Below, piece by piece: positions 29,325 to 39,800 of a stretch of 64,000 nucleotides of DNA (positions are counted from its first letter, which is position 1; the number at the start of each line of letters is the position of its first letter). A program made the translations under genes and the position numbers. The DNA is from Nocardioides currus. Its GTDB lineage: Bacteria > Actinomycetota > Actinomycetes > Propionibacteriales > Nocardioidaceae. Location: contig NZ_PYXZ01000003.1 of assembly GCF_003057875.1 (NCBI RefSeq), positions 186,357-250,356 of the forward strand. Reading direction: 5' to 3'. The notes under the pieces were generated by a model. It saw only the letters and a list, made by a program, of their open reading frames with translations, had not been told where the DNA came from and searched no databases.

Positions 29325-30059
29325 GTGCGCCCCTTCCTCTTCCTCGGCACCCGAGCGGAGGACGACGTCGCCCAGCAGGAGTACGACGCCGTGCTCGCCG
29401 GCACCGGCCTGCACCCCGACGAGCTGGTGCGCGTCCGGCTCGAGGCCGGCCCGCTCGGTGTCCCCGACCTCGACGACTGGTCGGGGATCATCCTCGGCGG
29501 CGGGCCCTACAACGTCTCCGACCCGGACGAGCGCAAGTCGCCCGACCAGCACCGCGCGGAGGCCGAGCTGCGGGCGCTGGCCGAGCGCGTGGTGGAGCGC
29601 GACTTCCCGTTCCTCGGCGCCTGCTACGGCATCGGCGTGCTCGGGACGCTGCCCGGCGGCGTCGTCGACCGCGAGTTCGGCGAGCCCATCTGCGCGCTGC
29701 CGGTGCGGCTCAGCGACGAGGGTCGGGCCGATCCGCTCTTCGGGATCCTCCCCGACCCGTTCGACGCCTACCTCGGCCACAAGGAGGCGGTCTCGCGGCT
29801 GCCCGACGGTGCGGTGCTGCTCGCCTCCACCGACACCTGCCCGGTGCACGCCTTCCGGATCGGTCGCAACGTCTACGCCACGCAGTTCCACCCCGAGCTC
29901 GACGCGGTCGCGATCTGCGACCGGATCGACGCCTACAGCGCCCACGGCTACTACGAGCCGCACGAGCAGGAGTCGCTCAAGGCCGCCGCCCGCGAGGCGA
30001 TGGTCAGCGAGCCGGTGCGGTTGCTGGCGAGGTTCGTGGAGCTGCACGCCCGTGCCTGA
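29325..30059 (+). CDS. Class I glutamine amidotransferase-like protein
   Basis: 244 residues. A GMP-synthase-like GATase fold with nucleophile C100 (GACYGIG) and the H189/E191 pair in QFHPEL. The oxyanion region is IILGGGPYNVSD. Stand-alone members of this family act on gamma-glutamyl compounds or are annotated GMP synthase-like; the partner or substrate is not evident. GTG 29325 begins one base after the racemase stop, so it is in that operon. Confidence 0.9.
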   Translation: MRPFLFLGTRAEDDVAQQEYDAVLAGTGLHPDELVRVRLEAGPLGVPDLDDWSGIILGGGPYNVSDPDERKSPDQHRAEAELRALAERVVERDFPFLGACYGIGVLGTLPGGVVDREFGEPICALPVRLSDEGRADPLFGILPDPFDAYLGHKEAVSRLPDGAVLLASTDTCPVHAFRIGRNVYATQFHPELDAVAICDRIDAYSAHGYYEPHEQESLKAAAREAMVSEPVRLLARFVELHARA

Positions 30060-30077
30060 CCAACGAGAGGAACCCAC

Positions 30078-31520
30078 ATGAGCGACCACGTCGACGTCCT
30101 GATCATCGGTGCCGGCCTGTCCGGCATCGGCGCGGCCGCGCAGCTGACCCGCGAGCACCCGGGCCGCAGCTACGCGATCCTCGAGGGCCGCTCGGCCAGC
30201 GGCGGCACCTGGGACCTCTTCCGCTACCCCGGCGTGCGCTCCGACTCCGACATGTTCACGCTCGGCTACCGCTTCAAGCCGTGGACCGACGAGCGCTCGC
30301 TCGCCGACGGCGGGTCGATCCTGTCCTACGTCCGCGAGACCGCGACCGACTACGGCATCGACGCCCACATCCGCTTCGACCACCGGGTCGTCGCCGCCGA
30401 CTGGGACAGCGAGCAGGCGCGGTGGACCGTCACCGCCGAGACTCCCGACGGCCCGACCACGATCACCACCAGCCTCCTGTGGGCGTGCAGCGGCTACTAC
30501 GACTACGACCAGGGCTTCACGCCGACCTTCGTCGGTGTCGACGACTTCGAGGGCGAGGTCGTGCACCCGCAGCACTGGCCGGCCGACCTCGACCACACCG
30601 GCAAGCGGATCGTCGTGATCGGGTCCGGCGCCACCGCCGTCACGCTGGTGCCCGCCCTCTCGGCGTCCGGGGCCGGGCCGGTGACGATGCTGCAGCGCAC
30701 CCCGACGTACGTCCTGTCCGTCCCGTCCGTCGACAAGATCGCCGTCGGCCTGCGCAAGGTGCTGGGGGACCGGGCGTCCTACGTCGCCAACCGCTGGCGC
30801 AACATCGGCGTCGCCACCGGGCTCTACCAGTTCTCCCAGCGCCGCCCGGTCGCCGCCCGCAAGCTCATCCGGCGGCTCAACACCAAGCTGCTGCCCGCCG
30901 GCTACGACGTCGACACGCACTTCAACCCGCCCTACGACCCGTGGGACCAGCGGATGTGCCTGGTGCCCGACAGCGACCTGTTCCGCGAGATCAGCGAGGG
31001 CCGCGCGAGCATCGTCACCGGGCAGATCGAGCGGTTCACGAGGGCCGGGGTGCTGCTCACGAACGGCGACGAGCTGGCGGCCGACGTGGTCGTCACCGCG
31101 ACCGGCCTCAACCTGCTCGCCTTCGGCGGGATGACGCTGAGCGTCGACGGCACCGAGGTCGACCTGCCCGACACGATGGCCTACAAGGCGCTGATGCTCA
31201 GCGGCGTGCCCAACTTCGTGTTCACCATCGGCTACACCAACGCGTCCTGGACGCTCAAGGCCGACCTGGTCGCGGAGTACGTCTGCCGCCTGCTGTCGCA
31301 CCTCGACGAGACCGGGCGGCGCTTCGCCGTGCCGCAGCCGGACCCGAGCGTGCGGCCGCGGCCGTTCATGGACTTCGAGGCGGGCTACGTCCTGCGCGCC
31401 CTGGACCGGCTGCCGAAGCAGGGCGACGTGGAGCCGTGGAAGCTGAAGCAGAACTACTTCCACGACATGCGCTCGATCCGGCGCGGTGCCATCGAGGACG
31501 GGGCACTGCGGTTCGGGTGA
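30078..31520 (+). CDS. Flavin-containing Baeyer-Villiger-type monooxygenase
   Basis: 480 residues. An FAD-binding GAGLSGIGAA is at 11-20, the Baeyer-Villiger fingerprint FEGEVVHPQHWP (F-x-G-x3-H-x3-W-P) at 157-168 and an NADP-binding VIGSGATAVTLV near 180-191. This layout is close to the EthA type of ketone monooxygenase, which inserts oxygen beside a carbonyl to give an ester. A GAGAGGAA ribosome site precedes the ATG. As third gene after the racemase and amidotransferase, it may act on a ketone from lipid or isoprenoid breakdown (inference). Confidence 0.94.
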   Translation: MSDHVDVLIIGAGLSGIGAAAQLTREHPGRSYAILEGRSASGGTWDLFRYPGVRSDSDMFTLGYRFKPWTDERSLADGGSILSYVRETATDYGIDAHIRFDHRVVAADWDSEQARWTVTAETPDGPTTITTSLLWACSGYYDYDQGFTPTFVGVDDFEGEVVHPQHWPADLDHTGKRIVVIGSGATAVTLVPALSASGAGPVTMLQRTPTYVLSVPSVDKIAVGLRKVLGDRASYVANRWRNIGVATGLYQFSQRRPVAARKLIRRLNTKLLPAGYDVDTHFNPPYDPWDQRMCLVPDSDLFREISEGRASIVTGQIERFTRAGVLLTNGDELAADVVVTATGLNLLAFGGMTLSVDGTEVDLPDTMAYKALMLSGVPNFVFTIGYTNASWTLKADLVAEYVCRLLSHLDETGRRFAVPQPDPSVRPRPFMDFEAGYVLRALDRLPKQGDVEPWKLKQNYFHDMRSIRRGAIEDGALRFG

Positions 31521-31528
31521 GGCGTGCG

Positions 31529-31542
31529 TGGAAGCGCTCTCA
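31529..31542. promoter_or_regulatory. Upstream half-conserved LacI operator
   Basis: TGGAAGCGCTCTCA, a degenerate copy of the perfect operator at 31617, 88 bases upstream of it. The spacing would allow looping. Confidence 0.55.
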
Positions 31543-31572
31543 CCACAATGGGTGGAGTTTTCACGCTGACCG

Positions 31573-31601
31573 TTGACACCGGATGTGACGAGTGTCATGG
31601 T
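31573..31601 (+). promoter_or_regulatory. Promoter of the beta-glucoside operon
   Basis: TTGACA (31573-31578), 17 bases, CATGGT (31596-31601). The perfect LacI operator begins about 15 bases downstream, where bound repressor would block initiation. Confidence 0.6.
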
Positions 31602-31616
31602 GTGGGCGATCGATCG

Positions 31617-31630
31617 TGGAAGCGCTTCCA
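31617..31630. promoter_or_regulatory. LacI-family operator
   Basis: Perfect palindrome TGGAAGCGCTTCCA with the central CG-CG typical of LacI/CcpA-type sites. The LacI-family gene at 36379 closes the operon. Confidence 0.75.
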
Positions 31631-31706
31631 CCAGCGCTGCAGCGAGGGATCACCTTCCAGCCGGGCATCCGCGTCCGGCATCTCGCAGGACGGCAGGAGA
31701 GCAGTG

Positions 31707-32990
31707 GTGCACACACGGAAGACTCGGCGAGCGCGACTCGTCACGGGCGCCCTGATGGCGCTCACGCTCACGATGACCGCCGCCGCGTGCGGTGGCGGCG
31801 ACTCCGACGACGAGACCGCGGACGGCAAGATCAAGCTGACCGTGGCGACGTTCAACGAGTTCGGCTACGAGGGCCTCATCGAGGAGTACAACGCGATGCA
31901 GGACGACGTCGTCGTCGAGCAGAAGAAGGCCGGCACGGCCAACGAGCACCAGGACAACCTCTACACCAAGCTGGCGGCGGGCTCCGGGCTCTCCGACATC
32001 GAGGCGATCGAGGTCGACTGGTGGTCGGCGCTGATGGAGCAGTCCGACGCCTTCGTCGACCTCTCCGACCCCGAGCTCGACGGTCGCTGGCTGGACTGGA
32101 AGACCGAGGCTGCCACGACGCCCGACGGCGAGCTGATCGGCTACGGCACCGACATCGGACCCGAGGGCATGTGCTACCGCGCCGACCTGTTCAAGAAGGC
32201 CGGCCTGCCGACCGACCGCGAGGAGGTGGCCTCCCTCTTCGCCGACTGGGACAGCTACTTCGAGGCCGGACGCCAGTTCGTCAAGAAGATGCCGAAGACC
32301 GCGTGGTACGACAGCTCGGGCGGTACGGCGCAGGCCATGATCAACCAGACGGAGTACTCCTTCGAGGACGAGGACAACAACGTCATCGCGGCCGACAACG
32401 CCGACGTGAAGGCAGTCTTCGACACCATCACCGCCAACGCCGCCGACGGACTGTCGACGGGTCTCACCCAGTGGAGCGAGGACTGGACGGCCTCCTTCCA
32501 GAACGACGGCTTCGCCACGATGGCCTGCCCGGGCTGGATGCTCGGCGTCATCGAGGGCAACGCGGACGGCGTCGAGGGCTGGGACATCGCCAACGCCTTC
32601 CCGGGTGGCGGCGGCAACTGGGGAGGCTCCTACCTCACCGTGCCGGCGCAGGGCGACCACCCGGAGGAGGCGAAGGCGCTGGCGGCCTGGCTGACCGCGC
32701 CCGAGCAGCAGGTCAAGGCCTTCGAGGCCAAGGGCACGTTCCCCAGCCAGGTCGACGCGCTCACCGACCCGGCCCTGACCGGGGCGACCAACGCGTTCTT
32801 CAACGACGCCCCGACCGGCGAGATCCTCGCCGAGCGGGCCGAGGCCGTGCCGTTCATCCCGCACAAGGGCCCGAAGTTCGCCGACATCAACACCGCCTAC
32901 CAGCAGGCGATCCAGCGCGTCGACGAGGGCAAGGAGTCGGCCGACGAGGCCTGGCAGTCCTTCCTGGCCGACGTGGAGCGACTGGGCTGA
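31707..32990 (+). CDS. Sugar ABC transporter substrate-binding lipoprotein
   Basis: 427 residues of the family 1 solute-binding class. A lipoprotein signal ends TMTAAAC (Cys 28). The mature part starts as expected, KLTVATFNEFGYEGLIEEYN, and contains Trp-rich binding-pocket segments such as MACPGWMLGVI and FPGGGGNWGGSYL. It should capture a beta-glucoside oligosaccharide outside the cell. AGGAGA lies upstream; GTG 31707 (GTG 31704 also possible) gives the correct signal peptide. First gene of the binding protein, two permeases, GH1 and LacI operon; no ATP-binding subunit is present, so a shared MsiK-type ATPase is likely. Confidence 0.94.
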   Translation: MHTRKTRRARLVTGALMALTLTMTAAACGGGDSDDETADGKIKLTVATFNEFGYEGLIEEYNAMQDDVVVEQKKAGTANEHQDNLYTKLAAGSGLSDIEAIEVDWWSALMEQSDAFVDLSDPELDGRWLDWKTEAATTPDGELIGYGTDIGPEGMCYRADLFKKAGLPTDREEVASLFADWDSYFEAGRQFVKKMPKTAWYDSSGGTAQAMINQTEYSFEDEDNNVIAADNADVKAVFDTITANAADGLSTGLTQWSEDWTASFQNDGFATMACPGWMLGVIEGNADGVEGWDIANAFPGGGGNWGGSYLTVPAQGDHPEEAKALAAWLTAPEQQVKAFEAKGTFPSQVDALTDPALTGATNAFFNDAPTGEILAERAEAVPFIPHKGPKFADINTAYQQAIQRVDEGKESADEAWQSFLADVERLG

Positions 32991-33009
32991 TCCCCGGATC
33001 CTCCACGCC

Positions 33010-34050
33010 ATGACGCTCGACTCTCCCTCCGTGACGTCCGTCGAGGACGGCAGTGACCCCAGCCCCATCGGGGACACCGCCGCCCTCGCGGGCGCACGGT
33101 CGCGTGCGGTGACCGACGAGCGCGACCGGCGACCGTCGTCGCCGTTCCGACAGCGGCTGTCCCGGCTCGACAACCGCCTCTCGCCGTACCTCTACGTCTC
33201 GCCGTTCTTCCTGCTCTTCGCGCTCGTCGGCCTCTTCCCGCTGCTCTACACCGCCTTCGTCTCGGTGCACGACTGGTCGCTGCTCGGCGGGCAGGGTGAC
33301 TACACCGGGCTCGAGAACTACCGGCGCGTGCTCGAGGACCGCTACTTCTGGAACGCGCTGCGCAACACGATCAGCATCTTCTTGCTGTCCTCGGTCCCGC
33401 AGGTGCTCATCGCGCTGGTCCTCGCGGGGCTGCTCGACACCCAGCTGCGCGGTCGCACGCTGTGGCGGATGGGCGTGCTGATCCCCTTCGTGGTCGCGCC
33501 CGCCGCGGTCGCGCTGATCTTCGGCAACGTCTTCGGCGACCGCTACGGCCTGGTCAACGAGGCGCTGCAGGGCATCGGCCTCGAGCCGATCAAGTGGCAC
33601 GTCAACACCCTCGCCAGCCACGTCGCCATCGCCTCGATGGTCAACTGGCGCTGGACCGGCTACAACGCGCTGATCTTCCTGGCCGCGATGCAGGCCGTGC
33701 CGCGCGAGCTCTACGAGTCGGCCGCCATCGACGGAGCCGGCAAGGTCCGCCAGTTCGTCTCGGTCACGCTGCCGCTGATCCGCCCCACGCTGCTCTTCGT
33801 CGTCATCACCTCGACCATCGGCGGGCTGCAGGTGTTCGCCGAGCCGCGGCTCTTCGACACCCAGGGCCTCGGGGGCTCCGACCGGCAGTACCAGACGCTC
33901 ACGATGTACCTCTGGGAGCTCGGCTGGCGGGTGCGCGACCTCGGCATGGCCTCGGCCGTGGCGTGGCTGCTGTTCCTCATCATCATCGTCTTCGCGCTCG
34001 TCAACCTCGCGGTGAGCCGGCGCTTCGGAGCCCTGGGAGGCCGCAGGTGA
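33010..34050 (+). CDS. Sugar ABC transporter permease (MalF type)
   Basis: 346 residues. A long disordered N-terminus (~55 residues) precedes six membrane helices. The EAA loop that contacts the ATPase is YESAAIDGAGKVRQF near 237-251. It pairs with the permease that overlaps its 3' end (GTGA). It forms the membrane channel for the sugar delivered by the upstream lipoprotein. Confidence 0.95.
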   Translation: MTLDSPSVTSVEDGSDPSPIGDTAALAGARSRAVTDERDRRPSSPFRQRLSRLDNRLSPYLYVSPFFLLFALVGLFPLLYTAFVSVHDWSLLGGQGDYTGLENYRRVLEDRYFWNALRNTISIFLLSSVPQVLIALVLAGLLDTQLRGRTLWRMGVLIPFVVAPAAVALIFGNVFGDRYGLVNEALQGIGLEPIKWHVNTLASHVAIASMVNWRWTGYNALIFLAAMQAVPRELYESAAIDGAGKVRQFVSVTLPLIRPTLLFVVITSTIGGLQVFAEPRLFDTQGLGGSDRQYQTLTMYLWELGWRVRDLGMASAVAWLLFLIIIVFALVNLAVSRRFGALGGRR

Positions 34051-34861
34051 ACCGCCGCCCCGGCTTCCTGGTCTACGGGCTGCTGACCGCCTTCCTGCTG
34101 GGCTCGTCGGCGCCCCTGTACTGGTCGTTCCTCGTCGGCTCCCACAGCCGCGACGTGCTGACCAAGCGCGTCCCGCCGCTGCTGCCGGGCGGCCACTTCT
34201 TCGAGAACGCGCAGCGGGCCTTCGAGGCCGTGCCGTTCTGGAAGGCGCTCGGCAACAGCCTGCTCGTCTCCGGCACCGTCGCGACCTCCGTGGTCTTCTT
34301 CTCCACCCTCGCGGGCTACGCCTTCGCCAAGCTCACCTTCCGCGGCAGCACACCGCTGCTGGTCTTCGTGGTCGCGACCCTCGCGGTGCCCACCCAGCTC
34401 GGCGTGATCCCGCTGTTCATCGTGATGGCCAAGCTCGGCTGGGTCGGCTCGATGTGGGCGCTGATCGTGCCCGGCATGGTCACCGCCTTCGGCGTCTTCT
34501 TCATGCGGCAGTACCTCGTCGACGCGGTGCCCGACGAGCTGATCGAGGCCGCGCGCGTCGACGGCTGCTCGATGCTGCGGACCTTCTGGACCGTCGCCGT
34601 CCCGGCCGCGCGTCCGGCCGCCGCGATCTTGTGGCTGTTCACCTTCATGGCCACCTGGACCGACTTCTTCTGGCCGCTGATCGTGCTGCCCGCGAGCAAC
34701 CCCACCGTCCAGATCGCACTCCAGCAGCTCCAGAGCGGCTACTACGTCGACTACAGCCTGGTGCTCGCCGGCGCCGCCATCTCCACGGTGCCACTGCTGA
34801 CCCTCTTCGTCCTCACCGGCAGGCAGCTCGTCGCCGGCATCATGCAAGGAGCAGTCAAGGG

Positions 34862-34865
<4 letters not shown>
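34047..34865 (+). CDS. Sugar ABC transporter permease (MalG type)
   Basis: 272 residues, six membrane helices, EAA loop IEAARVDGCSMLRTF near 166-180. GTG 34047 overlaps the MalF-type gene and the stop overlaps the GH1 ATG by four bases, so channel and hydrolase are co-translated. Confidence 0.95.
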
Positions 34866-36373
<1,508 letters not shown>

Positions 36374-36378
36374 CCCGC

Positions 36379-37413
36379 GTGAACGGCACGAGGAAGCCCG
36401 CGGCGGGCGGCACCCCGACGCTCGACGAGGTGGCCCGGGTGGCCGGCGTCTCGCGCGCGACCGCGTCGCGCGCCATCAACGGCGGTCAGCGGGTCAGCGC
36501 CGCCGCGCAGGCCTCGGTCGACAGCGCCGTACGCACCCTCGGCTACGTCCCCAACCCCGCCGCCCGCAGCCTCGTCACCCGCCGCACCGACTCGATCGCG
36601 GTGGTCGTGCCCGAGCCGGACGACCGGGTCTTCTCCGACCCGTTCTTCGCGGGCACCCTGCGCGGCGTCACCCGCGTGCTGAGCGAGCGCGACATCCAGC
36701 TCGTGCTCCTGCTGGCGCGACCGGGGGCCTCGACGGCCCGCACCCTGCGCTACCTCACCAACCGCCACGTCGACGGCGCCCTCGTCGTCTCGCACCACCG
36801 CGACGACGGCCTCGCCGAGCACATGTCGCGCCTCGACCTGCCCTGCGTCTTCGGCGGCCGGCCGTGGTCGGCGGGCGACCGGGTGGCGTACGTCGACGTC
36901 GACAACACCGCCGGAGAGCGGATCGCCACCGAGGTGCTGGTCGAGCGCGGCTGCCGCCGGATCGGCACCATCGCCGGCCCCTCCGACATGACCGCCGCCG
37001 AGGACCGGCTCGCCGGCTGGCGCCAGGCCATGGCCGCGGCCGGCCTGGCCGACGACGCGGTCGAGCACGGGGACTTCACCGAGCTCGGCGGCCAGCGCGC
37101 CGCCGACGCACTGCTGGCCCGGCACCCCGACCTCGACGGCATCGTCGTCGCTTCCGACCTGATGGCCGCCGGTGCGCTCAAGGTGCTGGCCTCGCTCGGG
37201 CGCAGCGTCCCCGACGACGTCGCGGTCGTGGGCTACGACGACCTCGGGGTCGCCGAGCGCACGACGCCAGCGCTGACGACCGTGCGCCAGCCGGTCGAGG
37301 AGATGGCCGAGCGCGCGACCCGCCTGCTGCTCGAACAGGTCGACGGCCACAGCCCCAGCCACCCGATGCGGGTGATCATCCCGCCGACGCTGGTGACCCG
37401 CGACAGCGCCTGA
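36379..37413 (+). CDS. LacI-family transcriptional regulator
   Basis: 344 residues. The DNA-binding helix-turn-helix is TLDEVARVAGVSRATASRAI (about 14-33) with the hinge helix YVPNPAARSL near 57-66. A periplasmic-binding-protein-like sugar domain follows to the end. The predicted target is the TGGAAGCGCTTCCA operator and its upstream partner before the transporter. Such repressors are commonly relieved by cellobiose or a related glucoside (family knowledge). GTG 36379 is favoured by the -10; GTG 36370 would add three residues. Confidence 0.93.
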   Translation: MNGTRKPAAGGTPTLDEVARVAGVSRATASRAINGGQRVSAAAQASVDSAVRTLGYVPNPAARSLVTRRTDSIAVVVPEPDDRVFSDPFFAGTLRGVTRVLSERDIQLVLLLARPGASTARTLRYLTNRHVDGALVVSHHRDDGLAEHMSRLDLPCVFGGRPWSAGDRVAYVDVDNTAGERIATEVLVERGCRRIGTIAGPSDMTAAEDRLAGWRQAMAAAGLADDAVEHGDFTELGGQRAADALLARHPDLDGIVVASDLMAAGALKVLASLGRSVPDDVAVVGYDDLGVAERTTPALTTVRQPVEEMAERATRLLLEQVDGHSPSHPMRVIIPPTLVTRDSA

Positions 37414-37584
37414 GGTCACACTCCCACCGATTCACAGGAACACGCAGGCGCCCGCTACGGTTGTAGAAGTCGTCCCGGCCAGTCTTGCCCCGGGCGCAGC
37501 GGGACCAGCACCACCCGGACCCCGCTGACCTCGAATCCTTCGAGGCCATGCCGCGCACTGCTTCACCACGACCAGGCGCGATGT

Positions 37585-37601
37585 GTTGGCGAGACGCCAA
37601 C
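37585..37601 (+). promoter_or_regulatory. Hairpin in the 5' leader of the DEAD-box helicase gene
   Basis: GTTGGCG-AGA-CGCCAAC, a perfect 7-bp stem ending one base before the purine-rich ribosome site GAAAAGG. With a possible -10 (TACGGT, 37456) the leader would be about 150 bases. A site for temperature- or helicase-dependent translation control is plausible. Confidence 0.5.
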
Positions 37602-37614
37602 GAAAAGGTTCCAC

Positions 37615-39126
37615 ATGTCTTTCGCCGACCTCGGCGTGCCCGCGACGCTCATCGACATCCTCGACAAGCAGGGCATCACCACCCCCACTCCCATCCAGGC
37701 CGCGACGCTGCCCGACAGCCTCGCCGGCCGCGACGTCCTCGGTCGGGGCCGCACCGGCTCCGGCAAGACGTACGCCTTCCTCCTCCCGCTCGTCGCGCGC
37801 CTCGACGCCGCCAAGCTGCCGGCGATGCCGCGCAAGCCGCGCGCGCTGATCCTGGCCCCGACCCGCGAGCTCGTCGGCCAGATCCACGCCGCCCTCAAGC
37901 CGATGGCCGACGCCACCGGCCTCTCGACCGTCGTCGTCTACGGCGGCGTCAGCCAGGGCCCGCAGGTCACCGCCCTCAAGAAGGGCGTCGACATCGTCAT
38001 CGCCTGCCCGGGCCGCCTCGAGGACCTGATGCAGCAGAAGCACGCCGACCTGTCGGCCGTCGAGACCACGATCCTCGACGAGGCCGACCACATGGCCGAC
38101 CTCGGCTTCCTGCCCGGCGTGCGCCGGATCATGGACAAGACGCCCCAGGACGGCCAGCGCCTGCTCTTCTCGGCGACGCTCGACAAGGCGATCGACGTCC
38201 TCGTCAAGCGGTTCCTGACCAACCCCGTCACCCACGAGGCCGACTCGGCCCAGTCGCCGGTCTCCACGATGGCCCACCACGTGCTGCACGTGAGCCGCGA
38301 CCAGCGCGTGCCGATCCTGGTCGACCTGACCAGCGCCCCCGGCCGCACGGTCGTCTTCACCCGCACCAAGCACGGCGCCAAGGCGCTGGCCCGCCAGCTC
38401 AACAAGTCGGGTGTGCCCTCGGTCGACCTGCACGGCAACCTCAGCCAGAACGCGCGCACCCGCAACATGGAGATGTTCCACTCCGGCAAGGCCACCACCC
38501 TCGTCGCGACCGACATCGCCGCCCGCGGCATCCACGTCGACGACGTGGCCCTGGTGATCCACGCCGACCCGCCGACCGAGCACAAGGCCTACCTGCACCG
38601 CTCCGGCCGCACGGCTCGCGCCGGCGCGGAGGGCACCGTCATCACCCTGATGACCGACGAGCAGGTCCGCGACGTGCGCGACCTGACCCGGCTCGCGGGC
38701 ATCAAGCCCACGACCACCCGGGTCCACGGCTCCGACCACCCGATGCTGGTCCAGCTCGCCCCCGGCGAGCGCAGCACCCCCGGTGGCCTCGTGCCCGACG
38801 TCGCCCCCTCCGGCGGCGGCGGTGGCAGGTCCACCGGCGCCAACGCCCAGCGCAAGCGGGCTCGCAGCCAGGGCCAGACCAACGGCCAGTCGCGCCGGGG
38901 CAACCCGACGAGCTACACCAGCGAGACCCCCAGCGGCGGTTCGACCGGCGGCGGCCAGCGTCGTCGCTCCGGCGGCGGCCAGGGTGCTCCCGCCGGTGGT
39001 CCCGGCGGTGGCGGCGGTCGTCGTCGCTCCGGTGGCGGTCGCGGTCGCTCGGGTGGCGCCGGCGCTGCCGGCGGTGCCGGTGGCGGCGGGCGGTCGCACT
39101 CCGCGGCCGGGTTCTCCTCCCGCTGA
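37615..39126 (+). CDS. DEAD-box ATP-dependent RNA helicase
   Basis: 503 residues. All superfamily 2 motifs are visible: Q motif TPTPIQ, Walker A GRTGSGKT (45-52), PTRELV, DEAD in ILDEADHM, SAT in LFSATLD, and HRSGRTARAG. From about residue 385 the C-terminus is a Gly/Arg/Ser-rich tail with RRRSGGG-type repeats, typical of cold-shock helicases that bind RNA non-specifically. It likely remodels rRNA or mRNA. The long leader with a hairpin suggests its own regulation. Confidence 0.96.
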   Translation: MSFADLGVPATLIDILDKQGITTPTPIQAATLPDSLAGRDVLGRGRTGSGKTYAFLLPLVARLDAAKLPAMPRKPRALILAPTRELVGQIHAALKPMADATGLSTVVVYGGVSQGPQVTALKKGVDIVIACPGRLEDLMQQKHADLSAVETTILDEADHMADLGFLPGVRRIMDKTPQDGQRLLFSATLDKAIDVLVKRFLTNPVTHEADSAQSPVSTMAHHVLHVSRDQRVPILVDLTSAPGRTVVFTRTKHGAKALARQLNKSGVPSVDLHGNLSQNARTRNMEMFHSGKATTLVATDIAARGIHVDDVALVIHADPPTEHKAYLHRSGRTARAGAEGTVITLMTDEQVRDVRDLTRLAGIKPTTTRVHGSDHPMLVQLAPGERSTPGGLVPDVAPSGGGGGRSTGANAQRKRARSQGQTNGQSRRGNPTSYTSETPSGGSTGGGQRRRSGGGQGAPAGGPGGGGGRRRSGGGRGRSGGAGAAGGAGGGGRSHSAAGFSSR

Positions 39127-39144
39127 CCCCTGCTCCTGACGCGT

Positions 39145-39226
39145 AGACGCGCGGACCTTGGTCGGATCCCGGCCCGCCCCCCGAGCGGGCGGTCGGGGTC
39201 GTCGTACGACCGACGTCCGCGCGTCT
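39145..39226. terminator. Long nested hairpin after the helicase gene
   Basis: Perfect 12-bp outer arms AGACGCGCGGAC (39145-39156) and GTCCGCGCGTCT (39215-39226) enclose a second stem GCCCGC/GCGGGC. It lies 18 bases after the helicase stop. No U-tract; probably a terminator or an interspersed repeat. Confidence 0.5.
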
Positions 39227-39267
39227 TCGCGCGCCACGGGAATGACTGCCGCTTTCATTTGGTTAAA

Positions 39268-39286
39268 CCTTCAACTATTCTGAAGG
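39268..39286. promoter_or_regulatory. Promoter and candidate operator of the ring-cleavage operon
   Basis: CCTTCA-N7-TGAAGG overlaps the -10 TATTCT (39276-39281) in an unusually AT-rich patch. The adjacent GGTTAAACC (39261-39269) is itself near-palindromic. A MarR-like repressor site is plausible; no regulator gene is adjacent. Confidence 0.5.
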
Positions 39287-39305
39287 CCAACGAAAGCGAG
39301 CAGCC

Positions 39306-39800
39306 ATGTCCATCCCCGCGGTGCGCCTCAACCACGCCGTCCTCTTCGTCGCCGACCTCCAGCGCGCGGTCGACTTCTACACCTCCGCCTTCGACATGGA
39401 GGTCGCGGCGAGCGAGCCGCGCGCCAACGCCGCCTTCCTGCGGCTGACGCACGGCGACAACCACCACGACCTCGGCCTCTTCGGCATCGGCGCCGATCAG
39501 GTCAAGCGCCCCGGCATCGGGCTCTACCACCTCGCCTGGCAGGTCGACACGATCGAGCAGCTCGAGCAGGCGCGGCTCAGCCTCGCCGAGCACGACGCCT
39601 ACACCGGCGAGTCCAGCCACGGCGCGACCAAGAGCATCTACGGCAAGGACCCCGACGGCAACGAGTTCGAGATCATGTGGATGCTGCCGCGCGAGGACTG
39701 GGGCCGCTTCGAGCACGAGGCCCCCGTCGAGCGGCTCGACCTCGCCACCGAGGTGAGCACCTGGTCCGGCGTCCGCACGGCCGGGACGATCGCCCGATGA
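39306..39800 (+). CDS. VOC-family extradiol-dioxygenase-like protein
   Basis: 164 residues with two beta-alpha-beta-beta-beta modules. The metal triad expected for Fe(II) ring-cleaving enzymes is present: H10 (LNHAVLF), H75 (GLYHLAW) and E122 (NEFEIMW). Its neighbours are an esterase and a 2-keto-4-pentenoate hydratase-like enzyme, each overlapping by four bases. The VOC-esterase pair is reminiscent of MhqO/MhqD in hydroquinone detoxification (family knowledge, not proof). Probable substrate: a catechol, hydroquinone or similar diol. Confidence 0.87.
   Translation: MSIPAVRLNHAVLFVADLQRAVDFYTSAFDMEVAASEPRANAAFLRLTHGDNHHDLGLFGIGADQVKRPGIGLYHLAWQVDTIEQLEQARLSLAEHDAYTGESSHGATKSIYGKDPDGNEFEIMWMLPREDWGRFEHEAPVERLDLATEVSTWSGVRTAGTIAR

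Noticed and set aside
37525..37545. T-loop-like sequence suggesting a tRNA
   Set aside because: No acceptor or anticodon stems can be drawn around it.
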